The position numbers and the translations under genes are program-made. Under the pieces are notes generated by a model. It did not search any database. It saw only the letters and a list, made by a program, of their open reading frames with translations, and was not told where the DNA came from. DNA of 25,137 nucleotides from Candidatus Accumulibacter sp. UBA704 (GTDB lineage: Bacteria; Pseudomonadota; Gammaproteobacteria; Burkholderiales; Rhodocyclaceae), in the NCBI GenBank assembly GCA_002304785.1, contig DBMG01000005.1, positions 1 through 25,137 on the forward strand. The letters run 5' to 3'. Positions 1-6,733 of this stretch are shown one piece after another (the stretch's first letter is position 1; the number at the start of each line of letters is the position of its first letter).

Positions 1-581
1 ACGACCACCGCCAACTGGTAGGCATACTGCCCATCGGCGCGCAACAGCACAAAGTCTCCCACGTCGCGCTCCAGGTTCTGGCGGGATTCCCCCTGGATAC
101 GGTCGCGGAGGACGAATTCCCGGTCCGGGACACGCAATCGCCAGGCCCGCGCTACCGCTCCCTCCTTTAGACCCGCGCGGCAGGTTCCCGGATAGACCAG
201 TCCGCCATCGACCGAATGCCGCGACGTCGCGGCGGCAATCTCGCTGCGCGAACAGGAGCAGGGATACACATGCCCCGCGAGCTGCAGGCGCACCAGAGCG
301 GCGTGATAGAGATCAATGCGCCGGCTCTGGAAAACCACCTCGCCATCCCACTCGAAACCGAATCCCTCGAGAGTTTTCAGAATCCCGTCGGCGGCACCGG
401 GAACGGTCCTCGGCGCATCGACATCCTCGATGCGCACCAGCCATTCGCCGCCATTGGCACGGGCGTCGAGGTAACTTCCGGCGGCAGCCACCAGCGAGCC
501 GAAGTGCAGCGGCCCCGTCGGCGACGGGGCAAAACGGCCACGATAAGCGGATGGCCGAGATGAACTTCCTCCGTCAGCCAT
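1..581 (-). CDS. gluQ: Glutamyl-Q tRNA(Asp) synthetase, 3' part missing
   Basis: This is a paralogue of the glutamyl-tRNA synthetase catalytic domain. The family activates glutamate and attaches it to queuosine at the wobble position of tRNA-Asp in the cytoplasm. About 193 codons are visible; the C-terminal third lies beyond the window edge. Visible family marks are the class I HIGH-like segment FAPSPTGPLHFGSL near residue 20, then LVRIEDVDAPR, and the zinc cluster CSC … YPGTC typical of GluQ-RS (C-x-C … Y-x3-C). There is no sign of the anticodon-binding half of a true GltX, but that part would be off the window. The ATG at 579-581 lies 18 bases after the ychF stop, so it is probably the last gene of the pth-ychF-gluQ run. 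No clear Shine-Dalgarno precedes this ATG. Identification is firm; only the start is somewhat open. Confidence 0.9.
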   Translation of the reverse strand, partial: MADGGSSSRPSAYRGRFAPSPTGPLHFGSLVAAAGSYLDARANGGEWLVRIEDVDAPRTVPGAADGILKTLEGFGFEWDGEVVFQSRRIDLYHAALVRLQLAGHVYPCSCSRSEIAAATSRHSVDGGLVYPGTCRAGLKEGAVARAWRLRVPDREFVLRDRIQGESRQNLERDVGDFVLLRADGQYAYQLAVV

Positions 582-599
582 GGCGATGGCCGAGTGCGG

Positions 600-1691
600 T
601 CAGACGTTGAACAGGAAGTTGAGAACGTCGCCGTCCTTGACCACGTATTCCTTGCCTTCGGCGCGCATCTTGCCCGCTTCCTTGGCGCCATGCTCACCGC
701 CGTAGGCAATGAAATCCTCGAAGGCGATCGTCTGGGCGCGGATGAAGCCGCGCTCGAAATCGGTGTGGATCACCCCGGCTGCCTGCGGTGCCGTATCGCC
801 CTTGTGGATCGTCCAGGCACGAACTTCCTTGACGCCCGCCGTAAAGTAGGTCTGCAGCCCGAGCAGGTGATAACCGGCATGCACCAAGCGATCGAGCCCC
901 GGCTCCTCGAGCCCGAGATCGGCCAGGAAAAGCTGCTTTTCTTCGTCGTCCAGATCGGCAATCTCTGCTTCGATGGCGGCGCAGACCGCCACCACTTCGG
1001 CCTTTTCGGCCTTGGCGTGCTCGCGCACGGCATCGAGATGCGGATTGTTCTCGAAGCCCCCTTCCGCAACGTTGGCCGCGTAAAGGACGGGCTTGGCGGT
1101 GATGAGGCAGAAGGGCTTGAGGTTGGCCCATTCTTCTTTCGACAGATCGAGCGCACGCACCGGCTTGCCTTTGTCGAGCTGGGCAAAGCACTTCTCGAGC
1201 ACGGCCACCAGCAGCTTGGCCTCCTTGTCGCCGGCACTGGCCGGACGGCGGTAGCGCAGCAGCGCCTTTTCGACCGTGGCCATGTCGGCCAGCGCGAGTT
1301 CCGTATCGATGATCTCGATGTCGCGGATCGGATCGACGCTGCCCGACACGTGAATCACGTTGTCGTCGGCAAAGCAGCGCACCACGTGCAGGATGGCATC
1401 CGTCTCACGAATGTTGGCGAGGAACTGGTTGCCCAGGCCTTCGCCCTTGGACGCGCCGGCGACCAATCCGGCGATGTCCACGAATTCCGTTACCGCCGGC
1501 ACCACGCGCTGCGGCTTGACGATGGCCGCCAGCGCGGCCAGACGCTTGTCGGGCACTTCGACGACGCCAACCGACGGATCGATGGTGCAGAAGGGATAGT
1601 TTTCCGCCGCCACGCCGGCCTTGGTCAGCGCGTTGAAGAGGGTGGACTTGCCGACGTTGGGCAGGCCGACGATTCCGCATTTGAGGCTCAT
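600..1691 (-). CDS. ychF: Redox-regulated ATPase YchF (Obg-like, OLA1 family)
   Basis: A 363-residue protein of the usual family length. The N-terminus MSLKCGIVGLPNVGKSTLFN carries the P-loop (GLPNVGKST), followed by the YPFCTIDP segment. The G3 region is DIAGLVAGASKGEGLG, which has a hydrophobic residue where Ras-like GTPases have the catalytic glutamine, as in the HAS-GTPase group. The G4 position reads NVAE instead of NKxD, the change that gives YchF its ATP preference. The C-terminus is the TGS-type DUF933 domain and ends in DGDVLNFLFNV. YchF binds ribosomes and is linked to oxidative stress. An AGGAA Shine-Dalgarno stands shortly before the ATG. It follows pth by 25 bases and precedes gluQ by 18, indicating cotranscription. 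Confidence 0.97.
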   Translation of the reverse strand: MSLKCGIVGLPNVGKSTLFNALTKAGVAAENYPFCTIDPSVGVVEVPDKRLAALAAIVKPQRVVPAVTEFVDIAGLVAGASKGEGLGNQFLANIRETDAILHVVRCFADDNVIHVSGSVDPIRDIEIIDTELALADMATVEKALLRYRRPASAGDKEAKLLVAVLEKCFAQLDKGKPVRALDLSKEEWANLKPFCLITAKPVLYAANVAEGGFENNPHLDAVREHAKAEKAEVVAVCAAIEAEIADLDDEEKQLFLADLGLEEPGLDRLVHAGYHLLGLQTYFTAGVKEVRAWTIHKGDTAPQAAGVIHTDFERGFIRAQTIAFEDFIAYGGEHGAKEAGKMRAEGKEYVVKDGDVLNFLFNV

Positions 1692-1716
1692 GGTGTGATT
1701 CCTGTTCGGTTCTTTG

Positions 1717-2286
1717 TTAAACGGCTTTGATATGCAGCACGCGCTGCGCAGCTTCGTAATCGCCGGCGGCCAGTTTCGGCCAGACCTGCAGGCAGCGGTC
1801 GAGGGCCTTGTCGATCAGTTCCTGCTCTTCCTTGCGCGGCGCCTTCAATACGTAATTAACGACTTCATTGCGATCGCCCGGATGGCCGATACCGACCCGC
1901 AAGCGCCAGAAGTCGGGCACTGAAAGATGCGCCTGGATGTCCTTGAGCCCGTTGTGCCCCCCGTTGCCGCCGCCTTTTTTCAGGCGGATGCTGCCTGGCT
2001 GCAGATCGAGCTCATCATGCACGACAAGGATTTCGTCGGGCATGATCTTGTAGAAATAGGCCAGCGCGACGACCGACTGGCCGGAGCGGTTCATGAACGT
2101 CGTCGGCTTGAGCAGCCAAAGGTCGCCTACCCGGGCCACGTGGCCATGGAATTTGCCCTGCGGCGTCAATGTCACTTTCAGATCGCGGGCCAGCGCATCG
2201 ACAAACCAGAAACCGAGGTTATGCCGGTTGTCTTCGTATCCGGCGCCGGGGTTACCGAGACCGACGATCAGGCGCGGAACGGCCAT
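1717..2286 (-). CDS. pth: Peptidyl-tRNA hydrolase
   Basis: Releases peptides from peptidyl-tRNA that has dropped off the ribosome. Family signatures are clear: LIVGLGNPGAGYEDNRHNLGF near the start (catalytic His22 counted from the ATG used here), KPTTFMNRSG, VVHDELDLQPG with the conserved Asp91, and KGGGNGGHNGLK. The length of 189 residues is normal. The reading frame also stays open for two more codons from an upstream TTG at 2292, but the ATG at 2286 gives the standard MxxPRLIVGLGNPG start and is preferred. It lies between rplY and ychF. The rplY-pth gap of about 105 bases holds two hairpins, so pth may be expressed partly separately from rplY. Confidence 0.97.
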   Translation of the reverse strand: MAVPRLIVGLGNPGAGYEDNRHNLGFWFVDALARDLKVTLTPQGKFHGHVARVGDLWLLKPTTFMNRSGQSVVALAYFYKIMPDEILVVHDELDLQPGSIRLKKGGGNGGHNGLKDIQAHLSVPDFWRLRVGIGHPGDRNEVVNYVLKAPRKEEQELIDKALDRCLQVWPKLAAGDYEAAQRVLHIKAV

Positions 2287-2337
2287 GCGCAATCACTCAG
2301 AAAAAAGGACGTAAGAAAATGGGTGCAAGAAACAGGA

Positions 2338-2369
2338 AAGCCGTCGCAGGCCAAAACCGACGACGGCTT
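2338..2369 (-). terminator. Hairpin between rplY and pth, likely intrinsic terminator or attenuator
   Basis: On the minus strand the arms AAGCCGTCG and CGACGGCTT form a perfect 9-bp stem around a 14-base loop. It is followed by TCCTGTTTCTT, a broken T-rich tract. It lies after the rplY stop and before pth, where a partial terminator would lower pth-ychF-gluQ expression relative to the ribosomal protein. The T tract is interrupted, so termination may be incomplete. Confidence 0.5.
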
Positions 2370-2375
2370 GTCACG

Positions 2376-2391
2376 CAAGGACAGGTCCTTG
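2376..2391 (-). other. Short hairpin directly after the rplY stop
   Basis: The arms CAAGGA and TCCTTG pair over 6 bp with a CCTG loop. The hairpin begins at the base after the rplY stop codon and is followed by no T run, but the larger hairpin at 2338-2369 comes next. It could protect the 3' end of the rplY message or be chance. Confidence 0.35.
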
Positions 2392-3003
2392 TCAGGCGGC
2401 AGGAGCGGCTTCGTCCTCGGCGCTTTCTTCTGCAACCGCCCTCTTGGCGGTGATGGCCACGACCACCGGGTCGTCGCTGCCGTGCATGACGGGCTTCACG
2501 CCCTTCGGATAGACGAGTTGCGAGACGTGCAGCGTCTGGCCAGCCTGCAGTTCCTTCAGGTCAACCTCGATGAAAGCCGGCAGATCCTGCGGCAGACAGC
2601 TGACATCGACTTCGGTCATGGCATGCGATACGGTGCCGCCACCGATCTTGACCCCCGGAGCCAGATCGGCATTGACGAAGTGCAGCGGCACTTTCTGGTG
2701 AACGGCGTGAGTGGCATCGACACGCTGGAAATCGACGTGCAGAACCAGCGGCTTATAGGCATGCATTTGCGAGTCACGCAGCAGCACGGTCTGTACCTTT
2801 CCGTCGAGCTTGATCGAGATCACGGACGAATGGAAGGCTTCCTTGCGCAGGGCGAGGAGCAGATCGTTGTGAGGAATTTCGATCATTTCCGGAGCGGCCG
2901 ATCCGCCGTAGATGATGCCCGGCACCTTGTTGGCGCGACGCAGGCGGCGGCTCGCTCCGGACCCCTGCAATGTGCGCGCTTGCGCGTTCAGTTCAAATTT
3001 CAT
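2392..3003 (-). CDS. rplY: 50S ribosomal protein L25, long Ctc form
   Basis: Binds 5S rRNA in the large ribosomal subunit. The N-terminal L25 domain (about residues 1-95) begins MKFELNAQARTLQGSGASRRLRRANKVPGIIYGG, a typical opening. The C-terminal TL5/Ctc extension (about 95-190) includes VHFVNADLAPGVKIGG-like and EVDVSCLPQDLPAFIEVDL segments. The tail is rich in alanine and acidic residues (ESAEDEAAPAA), as usual in proteobacterial long forms. At 203 residues it is the long form, not the roughly 95-residue E. coli form. An AGGAG Shine-Dalgarno precedes the ATG. It lies 55 bases downstream of prs, the common prs-rplY-pth order. Confidence 0.96.
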   Translation of the reverse strand: MKFELNAQARTLQGSGASRRLRRANKVPGIIYGGSAAPEMIEIPHNDLLLALRKEAFHSSVISIKLDGKVQTVLLRDSQMHAYKPLVLHVDFQRVDATHAVHQKVPLHFVNADLAPGVKIGGGTVSHAMTEVDVSCLPQDLPAFIEVDLKELQAGQTLHVSQLVYPKGVKPVMHGSDDPVVVAITAKRAVAEESAEDEAAPAA

Positions 3004-3058
3004 GATGACTCCTGGTTGAGATTAAACCCGCCCGCGACCAGACGGGAGATGGAAAAAA

Positions 3059-4009
3059 CTATTCGATGAACAGCGATGAAACGGAATCCTCGTTGCTGAT
3101 CCGGCGGATGGTCTCGGCCAGCACGTCAGCCACCGACAGTTGCCGGATTCTCGAGCACTTCTGCGCTTCCTCGTTGAGCGGGATGGTGTCGGTAACCACC
3201 AGTTCGTCGAGCGCCGAATCGTTGATGCGGCTGACCGCCGCGCCGGAAAGCACCGGGTGTACGCAGTAGGCCAGCACCTTCTTGGCGCCGTGATCTTTCA
3301 GCGCGCCGGCGGCCTTGCACAGGGTACCGGCGGTGTCGACCATGTCGTCCATTAGCACGCAGGTGCGCCCCCGGACGTCGCCGATGATGTTCATGACTTC
3401 CGAGACGTTGGCCTTGGGGCGGCGCTTGTCGATGATGGCCAGGTCGCATTCGAGGCGCTTGGCCAGCGCACGGGCGCGGACCACGCCGCCGACGTCCGGC
3501 GAAACGACCATCAGTCCGTCGAAATCTTTCTTCCAGACGTCCGCCAGCATGATCGGCAGCGAATAGATATTGTCGACCGGAATGTTGAAGAAGCCCTGAA
3601 TCTGTTCAGCGTGCAGATCCATGGTCAGCACACGCTGCACGCCGGCAGCGGCCAGCAGGTCGGCCACCAGTTTCGCGGCGATAGGCACCCGCGCGGAGCG
3701 CACACGGCGGTCCTGGCGCGAATAGCCGAAATAGGGAATAGCTGCGGTGATACGACCGGCCGACGCGCGCTTCAGGGCGTCGACCATGATCAGCAGCTCC
3801 ATCAGGTTCTCGTTGGTCGGCGCACAGGTGGATTGCAGGATGAACACATCCTGGCCGCGCACATGTTCCTGGATCTCGACGGAAATCTCGCCGTCGGAGA
3901 AGCGCCCGACCTTGGCCCGACCTAGCGATATATTGAGGCGTCTGACAACGTCGGCGGCCAGTTTGGGGTTGGCGTTGCCGGTGAAGACCATCAGGCTGTC
4001 GTAGGCCAT
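3059..4009 (-). CDS. prs: Ribose-phosphate pyrophosphokinase (PRPP synthetase)
   Basis: Makes phosphoribosyl pyrophosphate from ribose 5-phosphate and ATP, the precursor for nucleotides, histidine, tryptophan and NAD. The 316 residues match the class I family. Visible motifs are GRFSDGEISVEI, the ATP-site segment YFGYSRQDRR, DLHAEQIQGFF, the flexible-loop region SPDVGGVVRARALAKRL, and the ribose-phosphate loop VLMDDMVDTAGTL. The start MAYDSLMVFTGNANPKLA agrees with relatives. It lies 79 bases downstream of tRNA-Gln on the same strand, with a strong hairpin in between (4044-4071), so it may have its own promoter or depend on read-through. Confidence 0.97.
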   Translation of the reverse strand: MAYDSLMVFTGNANPKLAADVVRRLNISLGRAKVGRFSDGEISVEIQEHVRGQDVFILQSTCAPTNENLMELLIMVDALKRASAGRITAAIPYFGYSRQDRRVRSARVPIAAKLVADLLAAAGVQRVLTMDLHAEQIQGFFNIPVDNIYSLPIMLADVWKKDFDGLMVVSPDVGGVVRARALAKRLECDLAIIDKRRPKANVSEVMNIIGDVRGRTCVLMDDMVDTAGTLCKAAGALKDHGAKKVLAYCVHPVLSGAAVSRINDSALDELVVTDTIPLNEEAQKCSRIRQLSVADVLAETIRRISNEDSVSSLFIE

Positions 4010-4043
4010 AGCGTGAATCCCGAGGCACTGCTTGAAAGCAATA

Positions 4044-4071
4044 CGGGCAGGTAAGACACGCTACCCGCCCG
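4044..4071 (-). terminator. Strong hairpin between tRNA-Gln and prs
   Basis: On the minus strand CGGGCGGGTA and TACCTGCCCG pair over 10 bp with one G-T wobble around an 8-base loop. The following bases, TATTGCTTTC, are half T. It begins 17 bases after the encoded CCA of tRNA-Gln, so it may stop tRNA transcripts, define their 3' trailer, or form a structured prs leader. The T run is poor, so strict termination is uncertain. Confidence 0.5.
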
Positions 4072-4088
4072 AATTTGAGGAAATCGGA

Positions 4089-4165
4089 TGGCTGGGGAAG
4101 AAGGATTCGAACCTTCGAATGCCGGAATCAAAATCCGGTGCCTTGACCAACTTGGCGACTCCCCA
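4089..4165 (-). tRNA. tRNA-Gln (anticodon UUG)
   Basis: A complete cloverleaf can be read on the minus strand. The acceptor arms are TGGGGAG and TTCCCCA (with one G-T pair). The D arm is GCC…GGC, and the anticodon stem CCGGA/TCCGG encloses a loop with TTG. The T arm carries GGTTCGAATCC, the discriminator is G, and the 3' CCA is encoded. The UUG anticodon reads CAA (and CAG by wobble). The sequence closely resembles E. coli tRNA-Gln. It stands upstream of prs, as is common in Betaproteobacteria, and has its own promoter-like element at 4205-4233. Confidence 0.96.
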
Positions 4166-4204
4166 GCAGCGCCCGCTTGATGCATCGAAACGAGCGAGGC
4201 GCGG

Positions 4205-4233
4205 ATTATACAGGGCTTTTCCGAAAAAAAACA
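4205..4233 (-). promoter_or_regulatory. Predicted promoter of tRNA-Gln with GC-rich discriminator
   Basis: On the minus strand a perfect TATAAT (4205-4210) lies about 40 bases before the tRNA 5' end. It is followed by CCGCGCCTCGC, a GC-rich discriminator of the kind found at stable-RNA promoters under stringent control. The -35 position is poor (TGTTTT at 17-base spacing) and falls in a run of eight T residues (4224-4231 on this strand). That T run could also serve as the end of a weak terminator for the acyl-CoA ligase gene upstream. Confidence 0.55.
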
Positions 4234-4308
4234 GATCTTGCGATCAGCACGGGTTCCGCGGGCAAGGAACGCCGGGAAGCCACTCCAACACAAGCTGCCC
4301 GCTGGCCG

Positions 4309-6006
4309 TCATGTGGCCTGTTTCAGATTGGCCTCCCGCATGGCGCGCTTGTTGAGCTTGCCGACGCTGGTCTTGAGCAGCTCCTTGACGAAGCGCACCT
4401 GCAGCAGGATGCCGTGGCGGGACACGTTGGTCGTCTCGATGAGATGCACGGCAAAGCTGCGGATATCGTGCTCACTGACCGTGCCCTCGTAACCAGGCTT
4501 CAGCACCACCAGCGCGACGGGCCGCTCACCCCACTTTTCATCGGGAACGCCGATCACCGCCGATTCCTGCACGGCCTCGTGGCTGCTCAGGATGTCTTCG
4601 AGTTGCAGCGACGAGATCCACTCGCCGGCCGTCTTGATCACGTCCTTGATACGGTCGGTAATCTTCAGGAAGCCGCGAGCGTCGATATGGCCGATATCCT
4701 GCGTGTGCAGGTAGCCGCCAGCCCACAGCTCTTCCGACGCCTGCGGGGCATCGAGGTACGCCTGTGTCAACCACGGCGTGCGCAGTACGACCTCGCCCGT
4801 CGACGCGCCGTCGTGCGTCACATCCTCCATCTCGGACGTGACGATGCGCAGGTCGACCAGCGGCAGCGGCAGGCCGGTCTTGCAGCGCAGGCGTACCTGC
4901 TCCTCGATCGGCGCCTGCGCGTCGGCCTCGTTGAGATGGGCAATGGTCACCACCGGGCAGGTCTCGGACATTCCATACCCCGTCACCACTTCCACACCGC
5001 GCTTGAGCGCGTTGAGCGCCAGGGTTTCCGACATCGCCGAACCTCCGATCAGTACCTTCCAGCCTTTCAGATCGAACGACTCAGAACCGGGATGGCTGAG
5101 CAGCATCTGCATGATCGACGGTACGCAGTGCGAGTAGGTCACCCCTTCGCTGACGATGAGTTTCAACAAGCTTCCCGGCAGGTAGCGCCCCGGATAGACC
5201 TGCTTCAGGCCGAGCAGGGTGGCAACATAGGGGAAACCCCAGGCGTGCACGTGGAACATCGGGGTGATCGGCATATAGACGTCGCCGGCGCGCATCGACG
5301 CGCCTGCCGCCGCCGTACCGATGGACGTGGCGACGCCGAGGGTGTGCAGGACCAGTTGCCGATGGCTGAAACGGACTCCCTTCGGCAACCCGGTGGTGCC
5401 CGTGGTGTAAAACACCGTGGCTTGCGCGTTCTCATCGAAATCCTCGAAGGCGAACGCCGGATCGGCGCCGGCCAGCAGGGCTTCGTATTCGGCCGAGAAT
5501 TTCACCGGCCCCTCCACCGCACCGTGTTCGTCGTCGATCAGCACAAAGCGGCGGACCGTCTCCAGCCGCGCGGCAATCGGGGCCAGCAGCGGAAAGAACT
5601 CGCGATTCACCAGCAGCACGTCGGCCCCGGCGTGATTCAGCGTATACAGGATCTGTTCGGCGTTCAGGCGGACATTCACCGTCTGCAGGATCGCGCCCAT
5701 CATCGGCACGGCGAAGAAAGCCTCCAGGTAGCGGTGACTGTCCCAGTCCATCACCGCAACCGTCTGCCCCGCCTCGACCCCGAGACCCGCCAGTCCGCTC
5801 GCCAAACGCCCGATGCGCTCCCGCAGTGTGCGGTAGGTGTAGCGGATCTTCCCCTGATAAGTGATCTCCTGCTCCGGCGCGACGGCCAGCGGTGTATGCA
5901 GGAGTTGCTTGATCAGCAGCGGATAGCTGTACGCCGACGGTGTTCCCTGAATGATTTTTATGGCCATGATTTTCCAGTCCAGTCGTTGTTTTTTTGAGGC
6001 ATCCAT
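4309..6006 (-). CDS. Fatty acyl-CoA ligase, AMP-forming (AlkK-like)
   Basis: Activates a medium- or long-chain carboxylic acid to its CoA thioester through an acyl-adenylate; probably cytoplasmic. Adenylate-forming marks are all present: phosphate loop YTTGTTGLPKG (about residues 200-210), GYGMSET (343-349), the hinge region TQDIGHIDARGFLKITDR (435-452), and the C-terminal catalytic lysine in TSVGK (Lys550). The stretch PMFHVHAWGFPY is typical of the AlkK / medium-chain ligase branch; the exact substrate cannot be read. The length of 565 is slightly long. A second ATG 13 codons in (MAIKIIQG) matches the usual family start, so the true start may be near 5967. Neither ATG has a good Shine-Dalgarno. 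A 21-base dyad upstream (6075-6095) suggests a dedicated repressor. Confidence 0.88.
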   Translation of the reverse strand: MDASKKQRLDWKIMAIKIIQGTPSAYSYPLLIKQLLHTPLAVAPEQEITYQGKIRYTYRTLRERIGRLASGLAGLGVEAGQTVAVMDWDSHRYLEAFFAVPMMGAILQTVNVRLNAEQILYTLNHAGADVLLVNREFFPLLAPIAARLETVRRFVLIDDEHGAVEGPVKFSAEYEALLAGADPAFAFEDFDENAQATVFYTTGTTGLPKGVRFSHRQLVLHTLGVATSIGTAAAGASMRAGDVYMPITPMFHVHAWGFPYVATLLGLKQVYPGRYLPGSLLKLIVSEGVTYSHCVPSIMQMLLSHPGSESFDLKGWKVLIGGSAMSETLALNALKRGVEVVTGYGMSETCPVVTIAHLNEADAQAPIEEQVRLRCKTGLPLPLVDLRIVTSEMEDVTHDGASTGEVVLRTPWLTQAYLDAPQASEELWAGGYLHTQDIGHIDARGFLKITDRIKDVIKTAGEWISSLQLEDILSSHEAVQESAVIGVPDEKWGERPVALVVLKPGYEGTVSEHDIRSFAVHLIETTNVSRHGILLQVRFVKELLKTSVGKLNKRAMREANLKQAT

Positions 6007-6074
6007 CCCAACCCATCAGACCGGACGGTCCTCTCCCCCGGCTGCAACGGCCCTGCCTTTTTCAACCGGGCAAG

Positions 6075-6095
6075 ACTGTCGCGTATCGTGACAGT
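6075..6095. promoter_or_regulatory. Dyad-symmetric operator candidate upstream of the acyl-CoA ligase
   Basis: The arms ACTGTCnCG and CGnGACAGT are mirror images around a 3-base centre, 16 matched positions in 21 bases. The dyad lies in the 164-base gap between the Lrp-type gene and the ligase, about 70 bases before the ligase ATG. Length and symmetry suit a dimeric TetR-, GntR- or MarR-type repressor. No such regulator gene is in the window, and I cannot place a convincing promoter beside it. A role as an RNA hairpin is the alternative. Confidence 0.5.
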
Positions 6096-6170
6096 TTATT
6101 CGAGAGAAGGGCTATTGCGGTATTCCGTTATTGCCCAATCCCGCTGTGGCTATCCAGCTTTCCAGCCCAA

Positions 6171-6593
6171 TCACGCCTTGTAGGTGGATAACAGGATGCT
6201 GGTCTCGGTGGTGGCGATACCGTCGATCAGGCGAATGGCGCTCAGTACCTCGTCGAACGATTCCAGCGTATCCGCCCGCAGCTCGGCGATGATGTCCCAG
6301 CGGCCATTGGTGCTGTGCAAAGCGAAAACGCTGGGATGCCCACGCAGGGCGTTAAGGATTTCCCGTCCGCGGTTGCCTTCGACGGCGATGGACATCAGCG
6401 CGCGGATGCGCGGCGCTTCGGCAGCCGGTTTCAAGCGCACCGTGTAGCCGAGGATGATCCCGTCCTTCTCCAGCCTGGCCAGGCGGTTCTGCACGGTTGC
6501 GCGCGAGACGCGCAACTTGGCGGACAGCGCGACGACCGACATGCGGGCATTGTCACGAAGCAGGCCTATCAGCTTTCGATCGGTGTCGTCCAT
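6171..6593 (-). CDS. Lrp/AsnC-family transcriptional regulator
   Basis: A 140-residue regulator of normal family length. The N-terminal winged helix-turn-helix is MDDTDRKLIGLLRDNARMSV … LSAKLRVSRATVQNRLARLEKDGIILGY, and the C-terminal half is the RAM (amino-acid sensing) domain with NGRWDIIAELRADTLESFDEVL. Members usually form octamers and respond to amino acids. It is divergent from ornithine cyclodeaminase with 140 bases between the starts, the classic layout for a local regulator of an amino-acid catabolic gene. By inference it senses ornithine, arginine or proline. An AGGAG Shine-Dalgarno precedes the ATG. A CATAAT -10 element at 6630-6635 overlaps an imperfect dyad (6613-6636), which suggests autoregulation. 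Confidence 0.93.
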   Translation of the reverse strand: MDDTDRKLIGLLRDNARMSVVALSAKLRVSRATVQNRLARLEKDGIILGYTVRLKPAAEAPRIRALMSIAVEGNRGREILNALRGHPSVFALHSTNGRWDIIAELRADTLESFDEVLSAIRLIDGIATTETSILLSTYKA

Positions 6594-6612
6594 GGCGCAC
6601 TCCTGTCATTTT

Positions 6613-6636
6613 GCTAATTGAATTGTTTCATTATGC
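6613..6636. promoter_or_regulatory. Imperfect dyad in the lrp-ocd intergenic region, Lrp-type site candidate
   Basis: GCTAATTGAA and TTCATTATGC are inverted repeats with 7 of 10 positions paired around a 4-base centre. The site is AT-rich in an otherwise GC-rich window. It covers the likely -10 (CATAAT) of the Lrp-type gene and lies about 100 bases upstream of the ornithine cyclodeaminase start, where a bound Lrp oligomer could control both genes. Confidence 0.4.
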
Positions 6637-6733
6637 TCTACTACTTCTCATTTTTGACCACTTTGCGTCCTTTTGTTTGGCCGCAAACACTGGAACAATG
6701 GTCGTCAGGCAAGGCTCATCCAGGAGAACCGCC

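Noticed and set aside
594..1730. Long plus-strand open frame opposite ychF
   Set aside because: It is antisense to a clear ychF gene, has no family-like motifs and follows from the high GC content. The same holds for the long frames opposite the acyl-CoA ligase, the TPR gene and the kinase.
4089..4308. tRNA-Gln as an attachment site for an integrated element
   Set aside because: The extra genes lie on the 5' side of the tRNA, while integrases normally use the 3' end. I see no integrase gene and no repeat of the tRNA 3' end near 9358.
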